Assembly (NCBI GenBank): GCA_038043185.1
Contig: JBBTCO010000021.1
Location: forward strand, 1 to 21,402
Direction of reading: 5' to 3'
Length of the DNA: 21,402 nucleotides
Source of the DNA: UBA5009 sp038043185
GTDB taxonomy: Bacteria; Bdellovibrionota; Bdellovibrionia; Bdellovibrionales; Bdellovibrionaceae
In this document: positions 1 to 8,688 of the stretch, one piece after another
Layout: each line of letters starts with the position of its first letter
How positions within the stretch are numbered: position 1 is the stretch's first letter
Translations under genes and position numbers: made by a program
The notes under the pieces: model-generated
Databases searched by the model: none
Seen by the model: the letters and a program-made list of their open reading frames with translations, nothing else
Told to the model about the DNA's origin: nothing

Positions 1-5
1 GAAAT

Positions 6-96
6 TGGCGGAGGATGCGAGATTCGAACTCGCGTTACACTTTTGGTGTAAACTCGCTTTCCAAGCGAGCGCCTTCAGCCACTCGGCCAACCCTCC
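6..96 (-). tRNA. tRNA-Ser, anticodon GGA
   Basis: Read on the minus strand, the sequence folds as a class II tRNA. The acceptor stem GGAGGGT pairs with ATCCTCC (one G-T pair). The anticodon stem CTCGC/GCGAG encloses the loop TTGGAAA, which gives anticodon GGA for serine UCC/UCU codons. A long variable arm built on TTTACAC/GTGTAA follows, then a T arm containing GTTCGAATC. The discriminator base is G and the terminal CCA is encoded in the DNA (positions 8-6). The long variable arm and GGA anticodon both agree with a serine isoacceptor. Confidence 0.97.
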
Positions 97-117
97 GTTT
101 TTCCTGGACTAAAGGAG

Positions 118-145
118 AGTTAACACTTCGAAAACTTTCTGTCCA
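118..145 (-). promoter_or_regulatory. possible promoter of tRNA-Ser
   Basis: On the minus strand TGGACA (145-140) lies 16 bases before TTAACT (123-118), which would start transcription about 15 bases ahead of the mature tRNA. The -35 match is good but the -10 match is weak. The rest of 97-305 must also hold the promoter of the plus-strand gene at 306. There, TTGATG followed 18 bases later by TATAGA (near 158-187) is the best pair I can find, and it is not convincing. Confidence 0.3.
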
Positions 146-305
146 CTAACAAAAAAGTTGATGGCTCGTTTTGAGTCCGTTTATAGAGATAAAATGCTCG
201 AAAACTAATTTTAACCATACTGAGCTCTGCATTCAAACTATTGTCTAGTCTAGAATCGTCACAAATTTCTCGAAAATTTATTCAAAAAACCATCGAGAAG
301 TTCAA

Positions 306-1535
306 GTGATAGATCAATTTTACCGAAAAAAAAGCATGTTCTTATTGCCCTTAGGACTTCAAACAAGACTCTCTAAAATCCCCTGGGGAACTTTGCTTCT
401 CATTCTTGCAACCGTTACGCTGACCGCGAACGAATTGTGGTATGGAATCGAATTCGAAAATATTTCTCGAGTAAAAGAATTTTTTCTACAAGCCCTGACT
501 TTTACTTCACCATTACAAATATTTATGTCCGCATTTCTGTTAGTGGCTTTTTCTCCTTATATTGAAATGCGCATGGGCACAATAATGTACCTGGTAACAT
601 ATTTTTTAGGTGCCTTTGTTGGACAGTATTTAGAAGCCTACTTTCAAAGCACAGCAATCGATTTTATTCCAATTTTTGCACTTTCGACTTTGATCGGGAC
701 ATTTTTAATTTTCTTTGCGCAAACAAATTATCGCATTCTGTATTTTGCACTTCCAAAAACTAAAAAAATGCTTTTGATACCGGCATGGGGATTTTTACTC
801 ATGAGTCAGATTTTTTTCGTGGTTGCACATATTTATACTCAACAAGAATTTCCTTTTCCTTCATTGATTGGCTACGTCGTGGGTATGTTCATCGCTATTC
901 TATGGGGTAATATTTCTTTCTTAAATAAGGACTTTTTATTCCCAGCTGAAGTCAATCTTCTTCTTCGCGCAAAAAAAGAGAAAGATCCTTTAAAGAAAAT
1001 CGATTGGATTCTAGAATGCCTTAGAGTTAATCAAACCAATCCACAAGCCACAGAATATCTTTTTCGAACCATCGCGAAATCTAAAGTGGCACCACACTTT
1101 TTCACAGGTGTGCAAAAAGATGTCATTTCAAATTTAATTTCCGCGATGATAAAAAGAAACATCAAAATTGATATGAACATGTTCATTTATAATTTTTCAC
1201 TTTTGCCATTGAACTGGAATTTGGCAGACATCGGCTTAACTGAAATCCAAGAAGAAGATCTGGATTTTATGAATGAATTACTGAGCCATTCCCAGTGGCG
1301 CATCGCTATCCGACTCTTTGATGCCTACTTAGCCAGCGACACTGAAGACGAAGCTCGTGCCATTGTCATGGCTACAATTAAAACGACTTTGGATGAGCTT
1401 GCACGAGTGGGATTGAAACCCATCGATGAAGAGTGGTTAGCAGAATATGTCATCTATCACAGTGATGGCTACGCCGCAGATTTAATCAAATCGACTTTTA
1501 CAATAAAATCCGGAGTCGATTCCGGTGCCGCTTAA
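306..1535 (+). CDS. rhomboid-like polytopic membrane protein, probably protease-dead
   Basis: This 409-residue inner-membrane protein has about six hydrophobic segments in residues 25-205 and a soluble, helix-rich C-terminal part of about 200 residues. The membrane part resembles the rhomboid fold: a loop, a helix ending in YIEMRMG (85-91, like the rhomboid E-x-x-x-G turn), a segment with ALSTLIG (125-131) where the GxSG serine motif is expected, and a final GYVVGMF-type helix (189-195). The serine (S127) is present but its flanking glycines are not. The position of the catalytic histidine appears to be S186 or L187. I therefore infer a rhomboid pseudoprotease or scaffold rather than an active protease. 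The GTG start is preceded by GAGAAG five bases upstream, while the next ATG (336) has no Shine-Dalgarno match. The 3' end overlaps the next gene by 11 bases, so the two are probably translated together. The rhomboid assignment comes from visual motif comparison only. Confidence 0.75.
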   Translation: MIDQFYRKKSMFLLPLGLQTRLSKIPWGTLLLILATVTLTANELWYGIEFENISRVKEFFLQALTFTSPLQIFMSAFLLVAFSPYIEMRMGTIMYLVTYFLGAFVGQYLEAYFQSTAIDFIPIFALSTLIGTFLIFFAQTNYRILYFALPKTKKMLLIPAWGFLLMSQIFFVVAHIYTQQEFPFPSLIGYVVGMFIAILWGNISFLNKDFLFPAEVNLLLRAKKEKDPLKKIDWILECLRVNQTNPQATEYLFRTIAKSKVAPHFFTGVQKDVISNLISAMIKRNIKIDMNMFIYNFSLLPLNWNLADIGLTEIQEEDLDFMNELLSHSQWRIAIRLFDAYLASDTEDEARAIVMATIKTTLDELARVGLKPIDEEWLAEYVIYHSDGYAADLIKSTFTIKSGVDSGAA

Positions 1536-3792
1536 CGAATCGCCAATACACGCCTCGCTTGGTAAAAGATTTTTAGCTGGGCTTTTTGATTTTACCATTA
1601 ACATTACATTTTTAGCCGTTCTTGAACTTGCAATTACCCTGTCAAAACCAAATAGACCTGAAATGATCTTCACGATTATTAGTCTTCTATTTTTATTTTT
1701 TTATTACATCTGGTCGACTTACAAAACAGGAGCTACTCGGGGGAAAAAATATTTCAATCTTAAAGTTGTGAATCAATTCAACCCAAATGATCTTAGTTTT
1801 ATGACTGTTCTAATACGTGAAGTAATTTTAAAACCCATTTCAATTTTTTCTTTAGGATATCTGTATTTGAAATTTGACCCGGACGGAGACCCTATTGCCT
1901 TCCAAGATCACTACACAGACACTCGAGTTATCCTAAATCCACCCTCCGTCGACGAGGCTATCTACTCTTATCAAAGTCGCGGACTGCCCTTTTTGGCTTT
2001 GCTTATTCCAGTATTTATCGTCTATTCCCTCATTTTCTTAGCCACACCCATTCCTCTTTCCAGACTAAAAACTGAGCTTAATATTTTAGGTCTGCAAATT
2101 GATGGCTTAACGGGAAATGCCGTTAAGGGTTTCAAAATAAACAATTTACAAAGTTCTTATAAAGACTCGGTCATTAGGATGAGCGATATTCAGTTTCGAT
2201 TGGATATCGCTGAACTTATTTTACGTCAAAAAATCTCTATCCCAAATTTTAATATTAGCACGCTTGAAATAAATAAAAACCTAAATATTCAAAATGCAAA
2301 TACAAAAAAAGTTACACCACCAGAGCTTTTGGCTTCCTTAGTTGCGCCAACAAACTTCGAGATTAAAAAAATAACTTCACCAAATTTTATAATTTATGGA
2401 AAAAGTAATAACTCACTTGCAATTTCAAATATATCAAAAAATTTCGATGGTCTTTTAAATATAGGAAATTTAAAAATAGAAACCAGTTTTTTTAATTTCA
2501 GCGCGCAAGAGGCTTCATTTAACTCGACCAACAACATGATGAAATTAAATTCATCGCAACTGACATTGAAACCCAAAATGCATCCTCGATTAATAAAAGA
2601 TATAAGTTTTAACCTTGCTGCAGAATTTAATATCGAAAATCCTGAACTTGCAATTTTTAATCTTCAAACCGCAACTGATGAGATTCGCATTCACCAAACT
2701 GAAAAATCTTTTGTCATGCAAATTAAAAATTTTAATATTCGCGAATGGCTACAGTTGCCTTGGCCTATCAATAAACTCAGTTTAAATTATTATGACAATG
2801 TCCGCTTTTCACAAATTATTAAAAATCCAAATCTGTTGTTGACTCAGGAAACAGAAGTTCAGTTGCATGGAAGAAAATTTAGCATTCATCGTGATACAAA
2901 AAAACCGAATGCCAGAAATATTGCATCTCTTCAATCTGGTGTTCCCGCCAGCGCCGCCTGCGAATCAACTTTGTGTTTGCACTACAGCGATCGCAGTTTT
3001 TCGATGAATTTTGATTTACAAACTCTGCTAAGTGATTCGGTGGGTTCGCAACCACTCAAAATTGAAGACGCTTCGCGAAATCATAGTTACAGCTCATCGA
3101 GCGAACTGTTAGCTCAAGTGTATTTTAATAAAACATTTAGCAATTTAAATGAAAATGAAAAATCAGTTGTACAGCAAGAGCAGGCTCTGTTTGACCTGAA
3201 GCCTTCTCGAGTGGCTGACGAAAGCTATCTGCGAGAATTAAAAAATCTAAATAAAAATAATAGGTCTAATTATCAGGCTCTTCAGTCAGGGAGAATAATT
3301 TTAGCAAACTTGCGACAGGATCGATCAGCATTGGGAATTTACAGAGCTATTGCCTATTTAAAATCTGTTGGTGATTGTGACTCAATTCTAGCTTTGCCTA
3401 CGGATCTATTCACCGATATGATTATTCAACAACCAAAATTAAAGTCGCCAATACACCTCAGTTTAGCCTCCTGTGCGAAAGATCCCCATGTGGCTCTTCA
3501 ATTACTTACCATTGCCACCCAAGATAAACCTCTTGATTCTGAAGGACTACAGCTGTTGGGGAAAATATATTTTCGTCAAAAAAAATATTCAGCAGCCCTG
3601 GATATTTTCAACCGCTTGAACCGCTCAGGGTCATCGGAAGTTGATTTAGATCATTTGGTTCAAATCCATCGAAAAATGGGTAATAAACAAACCGCCTTGA
3701 ATGTCGGCGCAAAATTGAAGTCGAAAATAAAGCAGGCACCGGAAATAAAGCGAAATATATCCTCGGAAACTCGTCATTTTTTAAAGTTATAA
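1525..3792 (+). CDS. RDD-domain membrane protein with AsmA-like middle and TPR-like end
   Basis: This is a 755-residue protein. Residues 10-136 match an RDD membrane domain: GKRFLAGLFDF near the start (R15, D22), two hydrophobic helices around 25-65, GATRGKKYFNLKVV (69-82), and a closing QDHYTDTRV (127-135). A further membrane helix spans about 154-175. The stretch from 183 to about 250 alternates short beta-like segments in the style of AsmA/TamB N-terminal regions (for example GLQIDGLTGNAVKGFKINNL at 189-208). That likeness is weak and the fold is inferred. The last 90 residues carry at least one TPR-like helix pair (about 673-706). Cys479 and Cys484 could form a disulfide. The GTG start lies inside the end of the preceding gene, with CGGAG nine bases upstream, so coupling is likely. 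RDD proteins are poorly understood and I assign no function. The combination of domains is unusual. Confidence 0.8.
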   Translation: MPLNESPIHASLGKRFLAGLFDFTINITFLAVLELAITLSKPNRPEMIFTIISLLFLFFYYIWSTYKTGATRGKKYFNLKVVNQFNPNDLSFMTVLIREVILKPISIFSLGYLYLKFDPDGDPIAFQDHYTDTRVILNPPSVDEAIYSYQSRGLPFLALLIPVFIVYSLIFLATPIPLSRLKTELNILGLQIDGLTGNAVKGFKINNLQSSYKDSVIRMSDIQFRLDIAELILRQKISIPNFNISTLEINKNLNIQNANTKKVTPPELLASLVAPTNFEIKKITSPNFIIYGKSNNSLAISNISKNFDGLLNIGNLKIETSFFNFSAQEASFNSTNNMMKLNSSQLTLKPKMHPRLIKDISFNLAAEFNIENPELAIFNLQTATDEIRIHQTEKSFVMQIKNFNIREWLQLPWPINKLSLNYYDNVRFSQIIKNPNLLLTQETEVQLHGRKFSIHRDTKKPNARNIASLQSGVPASAACESTLCLHYSDRSFSMNFDLQTLLSDSVGSQPLKIEDASRNHSYSSSSELLAQVYFNKTFSNLNENEKSVVQQEQALFDLKPSRVADESYLRELKNLNKNNRSNYQALQSGRIILANLRQDRSALGIYRAIAYLKSVGDCDSILALPTDLFTDMIIQQPKLKSPIHLSLASCAKDPHVALQLLTIATQDKPLDSEGLQLLGKIYFRQKKYSAALDIFNRLNRSGSSEVDLDHLVQIHRKMGNKQTALNVGAKLKSKIKQAPEIKRNISSETRHFLKL

Positions 3793-3794
3793 TA

Positions 3795-3834
3795 GGGCGT
3801 GTCCACAGTAGCTTATTCAAATGAGGACACGCCT
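3795..3834. terminator. hairpin between convergent genes, possible bidirectional terminator
   Basis: GGCGTGTCC (3796-3804) pairs perfectly with GGACACGCC (3825-3833), and a G-T pair extends the stem by one. The loop is 20 bases. The hairpin fills the 48-base space between two converging stop codons (3792 and 3841). No clear T run follows on either strand, so it is not a textbook intrinsic terminator. It may instead block read-through or protect the 3' ends. Confidence 0.45.
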
Positions 3835-3840
3835 AAGGCT

Positions 3841-6393
3841 TTAATCAAGTCTTTCTAAATGATAATTCCAAATACCGATTTGGTAACGCAGCTGTTCTTG
3901 TTCTTTTATTTTTAAGTGCGGCAAAAGATGGTTCATCGTTTTAACCATAAAAGAAAGCACTACCGGATCAGCAACCTTTACTTCACCAATTTCATAAAAA
4001 TTAGTTTTTAAATTAATATGTTTTTGCAGTCCTTCGTAAATACTAAGAGCAGACCACAAGTAGGATTTCATCTCAGCGACTTCATGCAAGGTCAACAAGG
4101 CGTCGATTGCCAATAGTTGGTCCATTAAATTGTGAGTAGTTCCAATATTGCTAAGATCTTGAACTTTCAAAGTTTCATAAACAAGGCCGTCCTTGTTGAT
4201 CATTTGACTGGATAGAAGATTACCCAATCCGACCATAAGCTTCATAATGTTTACTTTATTTTCATTAATCAAATCTATCGGCGATTTTCCGGTTGCTAAA
4301 TCTTTTTCGATAAGCTCTTTTGACTTGGTTTTTTCTATGTCCTGAGTTTTTGCCAAGAACTTACCGAAAGCGGATATCCATCGTGAAACATTTTCGCTCC
4401 GTACGATATCCGATTTTACACCAGCTTTTATGTCGACAACACCAACCATGGTCACTGGCGCCGTCGCCTGATCCATTTGATCTGCCCATAGACGTTGTCC
4501 TGATTCAGGAAAAAGTATAAATGGTGTTTTCTCTTTCGTGACGTTTGTTAACATATTTGCCGTATGAGCAAATATGAGTTTGAAAAATTCATCCTTAGGA
4601 AAAAGTTTCTGTCCACTTTCCTGCCCATCTGGTGAAAAAAGCTGGGCTGCGTCCTGTTTTCCCAGGTAAAGATCGAAATCATTGGCATTCCAATCCTTCA
4701 GGTACTCCATAAAGCTAACTAAACCACCGAACAAAAGACTTTGTGATTTTGCGCTCACATTTAAACTTAAGGATTCGGATCGAGTGGTGTATTCGGTTTT
4801 TAATGGAAGAAAATCTACAAGAACATAACTTTGTGGTGAATTTGGAGCTATTCTTAAACTGAACTTAATGTTAGCTGATTCGACAGATCTGACAAGCCCA
4901 AGATTAATATATCCAGGTCGAAATTCAACGCCACCAAAACCTAAAACTTTATTAAGCTGATTCATAAATACACGGGTAAAGTGTTTATTATTTTTAGTAT
5001 TTGAATTCATCAACCAGGAATAGGTTTCTAAACTTGCGCCTATCGCTGCACTTGAACTTTGCATTGAATCTGAGCCTGTTCCCTCAAGATTAACATTATG
5101 GCTTCTATCCATAGTCACTTCAATGAGTGGCTTTTCGTAAGACGACAAATCCGAAGATGCTTTATCGAAATTCTTTTTTCCCCAGTCAATTAATTTTAAA
5201 CGAATGAATTTAACGACATCGGAACTGATCAGAGCGATTTCTTTTCTTTCTTCTGCGATTTTTTGGCAAATTTTATCAATAACCATCTGAGACAATGTCG
5301 GCAAGGTCTTCGAAACTTCTTCTTCAAGCGCACTTAATGCATATGCATGAGCACTTTCATTCAACTTTCTTCGCAGTTTTTCAAGACCATAATCCTCTAA
5401 CTTTGGTTTTACAAAAAATGTGGCCAAGAAATCTTGCCATGGAGAAATGCACCCTGGGCGTACGATACATCTGATTGTCGACTCTGATTTTCCATTAAGA
5501 AAGTCGTATAAATCAGCAGACACCGGTTTAATATTCTCGGCCCGTCCTTTTTCATCCAGCATAAGCCATATCTCTAATAGGACATCCAATGCACCGTCCG
5601 CATTTTTATATTTATCTATTTTTTTGCCGACTCTTTTGCCGTCAGCTATTAATTTTTTATTTTTTTTATCTAATTCGACATCAAAATTGGTAACTATCTC
5701 TTCAATTGCGGTTATTATTACCGAAGGAGTCTTGGGTTGCTTTATTTGCTCTGAATAACCTCGTAACATTTTAAGACTTTCATCGCCTTGAGTCTTTAAC
5801 TCTTTCATTAAGGGTTTTTCGAAGACTGGTTGCAATTTTAGCAGAGGAATACTCAAAATTAATTTATCCAGGAAGCTTTGAACCAACACAATAGATTGAT
5901 CAAAATCGATTTTTTTAGGCCATTCAAATTCTTTATTTAAATCAACAATCAGGTTTTTTAACTTTTCCATGTCTTTTTCGATACCAGCATCGATTTCGAC
6001 AATCGTTGAACGGACTTCGGGTTCGGCTCGAGCGATTAGCAACTGAAGAAATGGCGTAGCTTCAAAATTAACTTTATTAACTGAATTTTTGGTGGCTTCA
6101 AATTTATCAACTAATTGTTGTGCGGCTCGCTTCATTCGCAAGTTTTGAGTCAATTGAGATTGTTCTAAAAGATTTGTTACTAATTCAAAATAATCATTGG
6201 TGTTAATTGTCCCATTCCAAGCAAGTGGAAATGATTCCACTCCCCCATTCATCGCTGTTTCTTGAAGTTCATTAAATTGAGGAGTGAAGTCAGTTTTTGG
6301 AGGTGTTCTTTCTTTCATTTGCAATGGCGGCGCACAGGACGTAAACGCCACTGATAAACCTAACATCATAATCCAGCACTTAAACGTCTTCAT
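3841..6393 (-). CDS. large lipoprotein of unknown function (850 residues)
   Basis: The protein begins with a lipoprotein signal: a short lysine-containing n-region, a hydrophobic core, then VAFTSC with the lipidated Cys at residue 20. A longer reading from 6417 would add eight residues before the signal. I chose the ATG at 6393 because it restores a normal n-region and has AGAGG seven bases upstream. Most of the chain looks helical and charged (roughly 65-420). A more beta-like middle follows (about 425-555), then another helical part rich in Leu to the C-terminus. Cys309 and Cys315 are close enough for a disulfide. I recognise no domain. The gene is the last of three tightly packed genes, ten bases after the preceding lipoprotein gene. 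The order outer-membrane barrel, lipoprotein, large lipoprotein suggests an envelope complex, but this rests on context alone. Confidence 0.9.
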   Translation of the reverse strand: MKTFKCWIMMLGLSVAFTSCAPPLQMKERTPPKTDFTPQFNELQETAMNGGVESFPLAWNGTINTNDYFELVTNLLEQSQLTQNLRMKRAAQQLVDKFEATKNSVNKVNFEATPFLQLLIARAEPEVRSTIVEIDAGIEKDMEKLKNLIVDLNKEFEWPKKIDFDQSIVLVQSFLDKLILSIPLLKLQPVFEKPLMKELKTQGDESLKMLRGYSEQIKQPKTPSVIITAIEEIVTNFDVELDKKNKKLIADGKRVGKKIDKYKNADGALDVLLEIWLMLDEKGRAENIKPVSADLYDFLNGKSESTIRCIVRPGCISPWQDFLATFFVKPKLEDYGLEKLRRKLNESAHAYALSALEEEVSKTLPTLSQMVIDKICQKIAEERKEIALISSDVVKFIRLKLIDWGKKNFDKASSDLSSYEKPLIEVTMDRSHNVNLEGTGSDSMQSSSAAIGASLETYSWLMNSNTKNNKHFTRVFMNQLNKVLGFGGVEFRPGYINLGLVRSVESANIKFSLRIAPNSPQSYVLVDFLPLKTEYTTRSESLSLNVSAKSQSLLFGGLVSFMEYLKDWNANDFDLYLGKQDAAQLFSPDGQESGQKLFPKDEFFKLIFAHTANMLTNVTKEKTPFILFPESGQRLWADQMDQATAPVTMVGVVDIKAGVKSDIVRSENVSRWISAFGKFLAKTQDIEKTKSKELIEKDLATGKSPIDLINENKVNIMKLMVGLGNLLSSQMINKDGLVYETLKVQDLSNIGTTHNLMDQLLAIDALLTLHEVAEMKSYLWSALSIYEGLQKHINLKTNFYEIGEVKVADPVVLSFMVKTMNHLLPHLKIKEQEQLRYQIGIWNYHLERLD

Positions 6394-6403
6394 CCAACAA
6401 CCT

Positions 6404-7303
6404 CTAAGGTTTAACATTTTTCATCGACTCAAGATCAATCATGGACTTGAGCGATTGTAAATAGGCCTGCAAAACATCGCCCTTATTTTCAGTGTTCTCA
6501 ATTGCCATTTGACTGCACGCTTTCTTTTCCAAAACTCCTGATAAAGAAAGCAATTCTTTTGCTAAACTGTCGTAGTCTTCTTTAATTTTTTTATCTTTTT
6601 TTGCAATTCGGTCAGCAATCGCTTTTACTCGAGCTTTTTTAACTTCAATTTTTTCCTTTTGCTGCGGTACGAATGATTTTACCTTTTCAAGAAGTTCTTT
6701 TTTCCCAGCATCAGATGTGTCGTTTTCCATCAGATGAGAAAGATCATCAACTAATTGGTTGTTGTCAAAAAAACTAGTTGTAGTTGATTGCAGTTTTTTA
6801 GCAATCTCTTCAGCCTGATCGTCGGTCAGCGCATTTTCACCCAGAGGGAAAAGCACTTCGAACACATTTTCATAAAATAAAAACTTTTCTTTTGCGCTTA
6901 AATCTTTATTCAGCCTGACAAGAGCAACCGCCAAATCAAATCGCACCGACACAGCGGCAAATAATTCTTTTTGCGAATTATTCAACTCTTCGACTGCCGA
7001 TTTTAAATCTTGCTGGCCAGTTAATTTGCCCAGAACTTTTGTAAGATTTTTTCCGGTCAAAGTATTATTTCCAAAAAATTCCATCGTTAAAAGATCTTCT
7101 AATTTGTGACTCAAGCAAGCTTTAAAAGTCTCTTGATTTTTTTCTAAAATATCTTGGTTCCCAACTTTTGATGATGCACCAGTATCACGCCGTCCTGATC
7201 CAGGATGTTTCTCTGCGCCTTTTTCTCCGGACTTTGCACACGAAATTACCCAAAAGCTCATAATAGCTAAGCAGGTGATAAGTAGGGTAAAATTTGTTTT
7301 CAT
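6404..7303 (-). CDS. lipoprotein with lysine-rich coiled-coil region
   Basis: This 299-residue exported protein has a lipoprotein signal ending in VISC (Cys22), followed by a low-complexity linker rich in Gly, Ser and Lys (about 24-48), as is common after a lipid anchor. The remainder is predicted by eye to be almost wholly helical. It includes a strongly charged stretch around residues 210-255 with repeated Lys, Glu and hydrophobic positions that fits a coiled coil. Cys61 and Cys262 are the only other cysteines. The ATG has AGGACG just upstream. The gene starts eight bases after the barrel gene and ends ten bases before the 850-residue lipoprotein gene, so all three are surely cotranscribed. 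The family is not recognised. A periplasmic partner of the two neighbours is the simplest guess. Confidence 0.9.
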   Translation of the reverse strand: MKTNFTLLITCLAIMSFWVISCAKSGEKGAEKHPGSGRRDTGASSKVGNQDILEKNQETFKACLSHKLEDLLTMEFFGNNTLTGKNLTKVLGKLTGQQDLKSAVEELNNSQKELFAAVSVRFDLAVALVRLNKDLSAKEKFLFYENVFEVLFPLGENALTDDQAEEIAKKLQSTTTSFFDNNQLVDDLSHLMENDTSDAGKKELLEKVKSFVPQQKEKIEVKKARVKAIADRIAKKDKKIKEDYDSLAKELLSLSGVLEKKACSQMAIENTENKGDVLQAYLQSLKSMIDLESMKNVKP

Positions 7304-7311
7304 AAACCGTC

Positions 7312-8520
7312 CTAAAAAAAGAGTATAAAACTGATTTCTTGTATAATTTTTCTTTCAATATTCTGACCGGCAAAGGCGCTCGATAGATCATAGGAAATAA
7401 TTGCCGGTATGACTGCTTGTTTTTTAAAATAGCTTTTAACGGTGTCATATGACAGTGATAAAGAAGCCGTCTGTTCTTGTGTGTTTGTATTTGCTGTCAG
7501 AAGGTCGTAGCGACTGCCGTTGGATCCTGAATAAGAATCAGAATTTTTTTGTGCATACCCGTGGCCTACTCCCACTTTGTATTTATCATTGAATTTGACT
7601 GCCAATTCATTTTTTAACGTGGTTTTCGAGCCCGTTGTTCTGCGAATAGACTCTTTTGTTGAATCATTGGGTAAAATGTCGTCTTCATTTCGCGGAACAC
7701 GTTTTGTGATTTGATCAGGAAGACTGTAGAGATATGACAGAGTGGACATGAAGGTAACTCCATAATCCATGTTGTACGCGAATGTGACGCCATTTTCTAG
7801 TGATGTCATCCCCGAAATATTCAAGGCCGTGATATCATCAGGATCAAATTTCGGTCCTGTCGGTAGTCCTAAATAAGCTGAGTGAATTACACTTATTCTA
7901 TCTTGCGAAAACAAATTGTAAAAACTGACGAGCTGAACATCGTGCAAAAAAGTTTCATTTTTATCGACAAGAGGTTTGTAACCGGCTGCCGAAATCGCCT
8001 TCAAAGTTTCCGCACCTAAATCAGTATTTAAGGCTTGATCTAACTCTGGAAACTTTCCACCAAATTCTTGTTTATAAAAATCAACGTTTGAAAATGATCG
8101 AGAAATTTTAACAGTATTTTTATAGGTAATAATAGGTAGAGCCAAAGCCATGGTCCATTTATTGGAGATTCCACGAGCATAAACTGGGGCAAAATAACTC
8201 ACTGTGGGATCGATGTTAAACTCAAGGACTCCTAAGTTTAAGGCGTCCCCTAAGCGCTGATTGCCAAACTTATTTAAAGCACTAATAAGAACCTGTGCCT
8301 GAGGGTTTACTTTAGCTAAAGTAGGAGCATCAAATTCAATGGAATACAGGTCACTCAGTCGCCATAATTCACCAGCTTTATTGTATTTTTGATTCAAGCC
8401 TTGAACTAATCCAAATTTAAAAATAGGGCTGTTTATGCCCTCAGGAAGGGTATCAGATATGCCTGCATTTGCAGACTTAAAACCCATCATTAAAAAGAGT
8501 ATTTTTAAAAGAAGCTTCAT
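7312..8520 (-). CDS. outer-membrane beta-barrel protein, unknown substrate
   Basis: The 402-residue product carries a classic Sec signal with an ANA cleavage site after residue 19. The mature part is built of alternating polar/hydrophobic strands with polar turns, such as the strands around NKWTMALALP and the late NKYK/KVGVGHGYAQ region, and it ends in FILFF. The terminal Phe is the usual recognition signal for BAM-dependent outer-membrane barrels. I infer a barrel of roughly 12 to 16 strands, loosely like the MetA-pathway/FadL-type channel proteins, but I cannot name the family. It is the first gene of the minus-strand unit that continues with two lipoproteins. The start has only a weak GGA match nine bases upstream. 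No strong promoter is visible in 8521-8600. Confidence 0.85.
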   Translation of the reverse strand: MKLLLKILFLMMGFKSANAGISDTLPEGINSPIFKFGLVQGLNQKYNKAGELWRLSDLYSIEFDAPTLAKVNPQAQVLISALNKFGNQRLGDALNLGVLEFNIDPTVSYFAPVYARGISNKWTMALALPIITYKNTVKISRSFSNVDFYKQEFGGKFPELDQALNTDLGAETLKAISAAGYKPLVDKNETFLHDVQLVSFYNLFSQDRISVIHSAYLGLPTGPKFDPDDITALNISGMTSLENGVTFAYNMDYGVTFMSTLSYLYSLPDQITKRVPRNEDDILPNDSTKESIRRTTGSKTTLKNELAVKFNDKYKVGVGHGYAQKNSDSYSGSNGSRYDLLTANTNTQEQTASLSLSYDTVKSYFKKQAVIPAIISYDLSSAFAGQNIERKIIQEISFILFF

Positions 8521-8667
8521 TGCTTTAATTCCATAACAAATACTCTAAGCAATTAACAGACCAAATTTTTTTGTAGAATTGAGGTGTGTTCTATTTACAA
8601 ATCCAATTGGAATTACTTCTATGGCTCAATTCTAAAATAAAAAATTATTTTTCACTTTTTGCCAGGT

Positions 8668-8688
8668 GGTGTCTATTTCTTAGACACC
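8668..8688. other. hairpin covering the ampG stop codon
   Basis: GGTGTCTA (8668-8675) pairs perfectly with TAGACACC (8681-8688) around a five-base loop. The TAG stop of the AmpG-like gene is part of the stem. On the minus strand the hairpin is followed by ACCTGG, A-rich sequence and only later a T run, so it does not look like a standard intrinsic terminator. It may still mark the end of that operon. The rest of 8521-8672 holds no gene that I can support. Confidence 0.35.

Noticed and set aside
5420..5758. Open frame of 112 residues on the plus strand inside the large lipoprotein gene
   Set aside because: It is antisense to a well-supported coding region, has no ribosome site and shows no domain or signal pattern.
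7185..7448. Open frame of 87 residues on the minus strand across the junction of the barrel and lipoprotein genes
   Set aside because: It overlaps two genes with clear signals and spacing and has no recognisable content.
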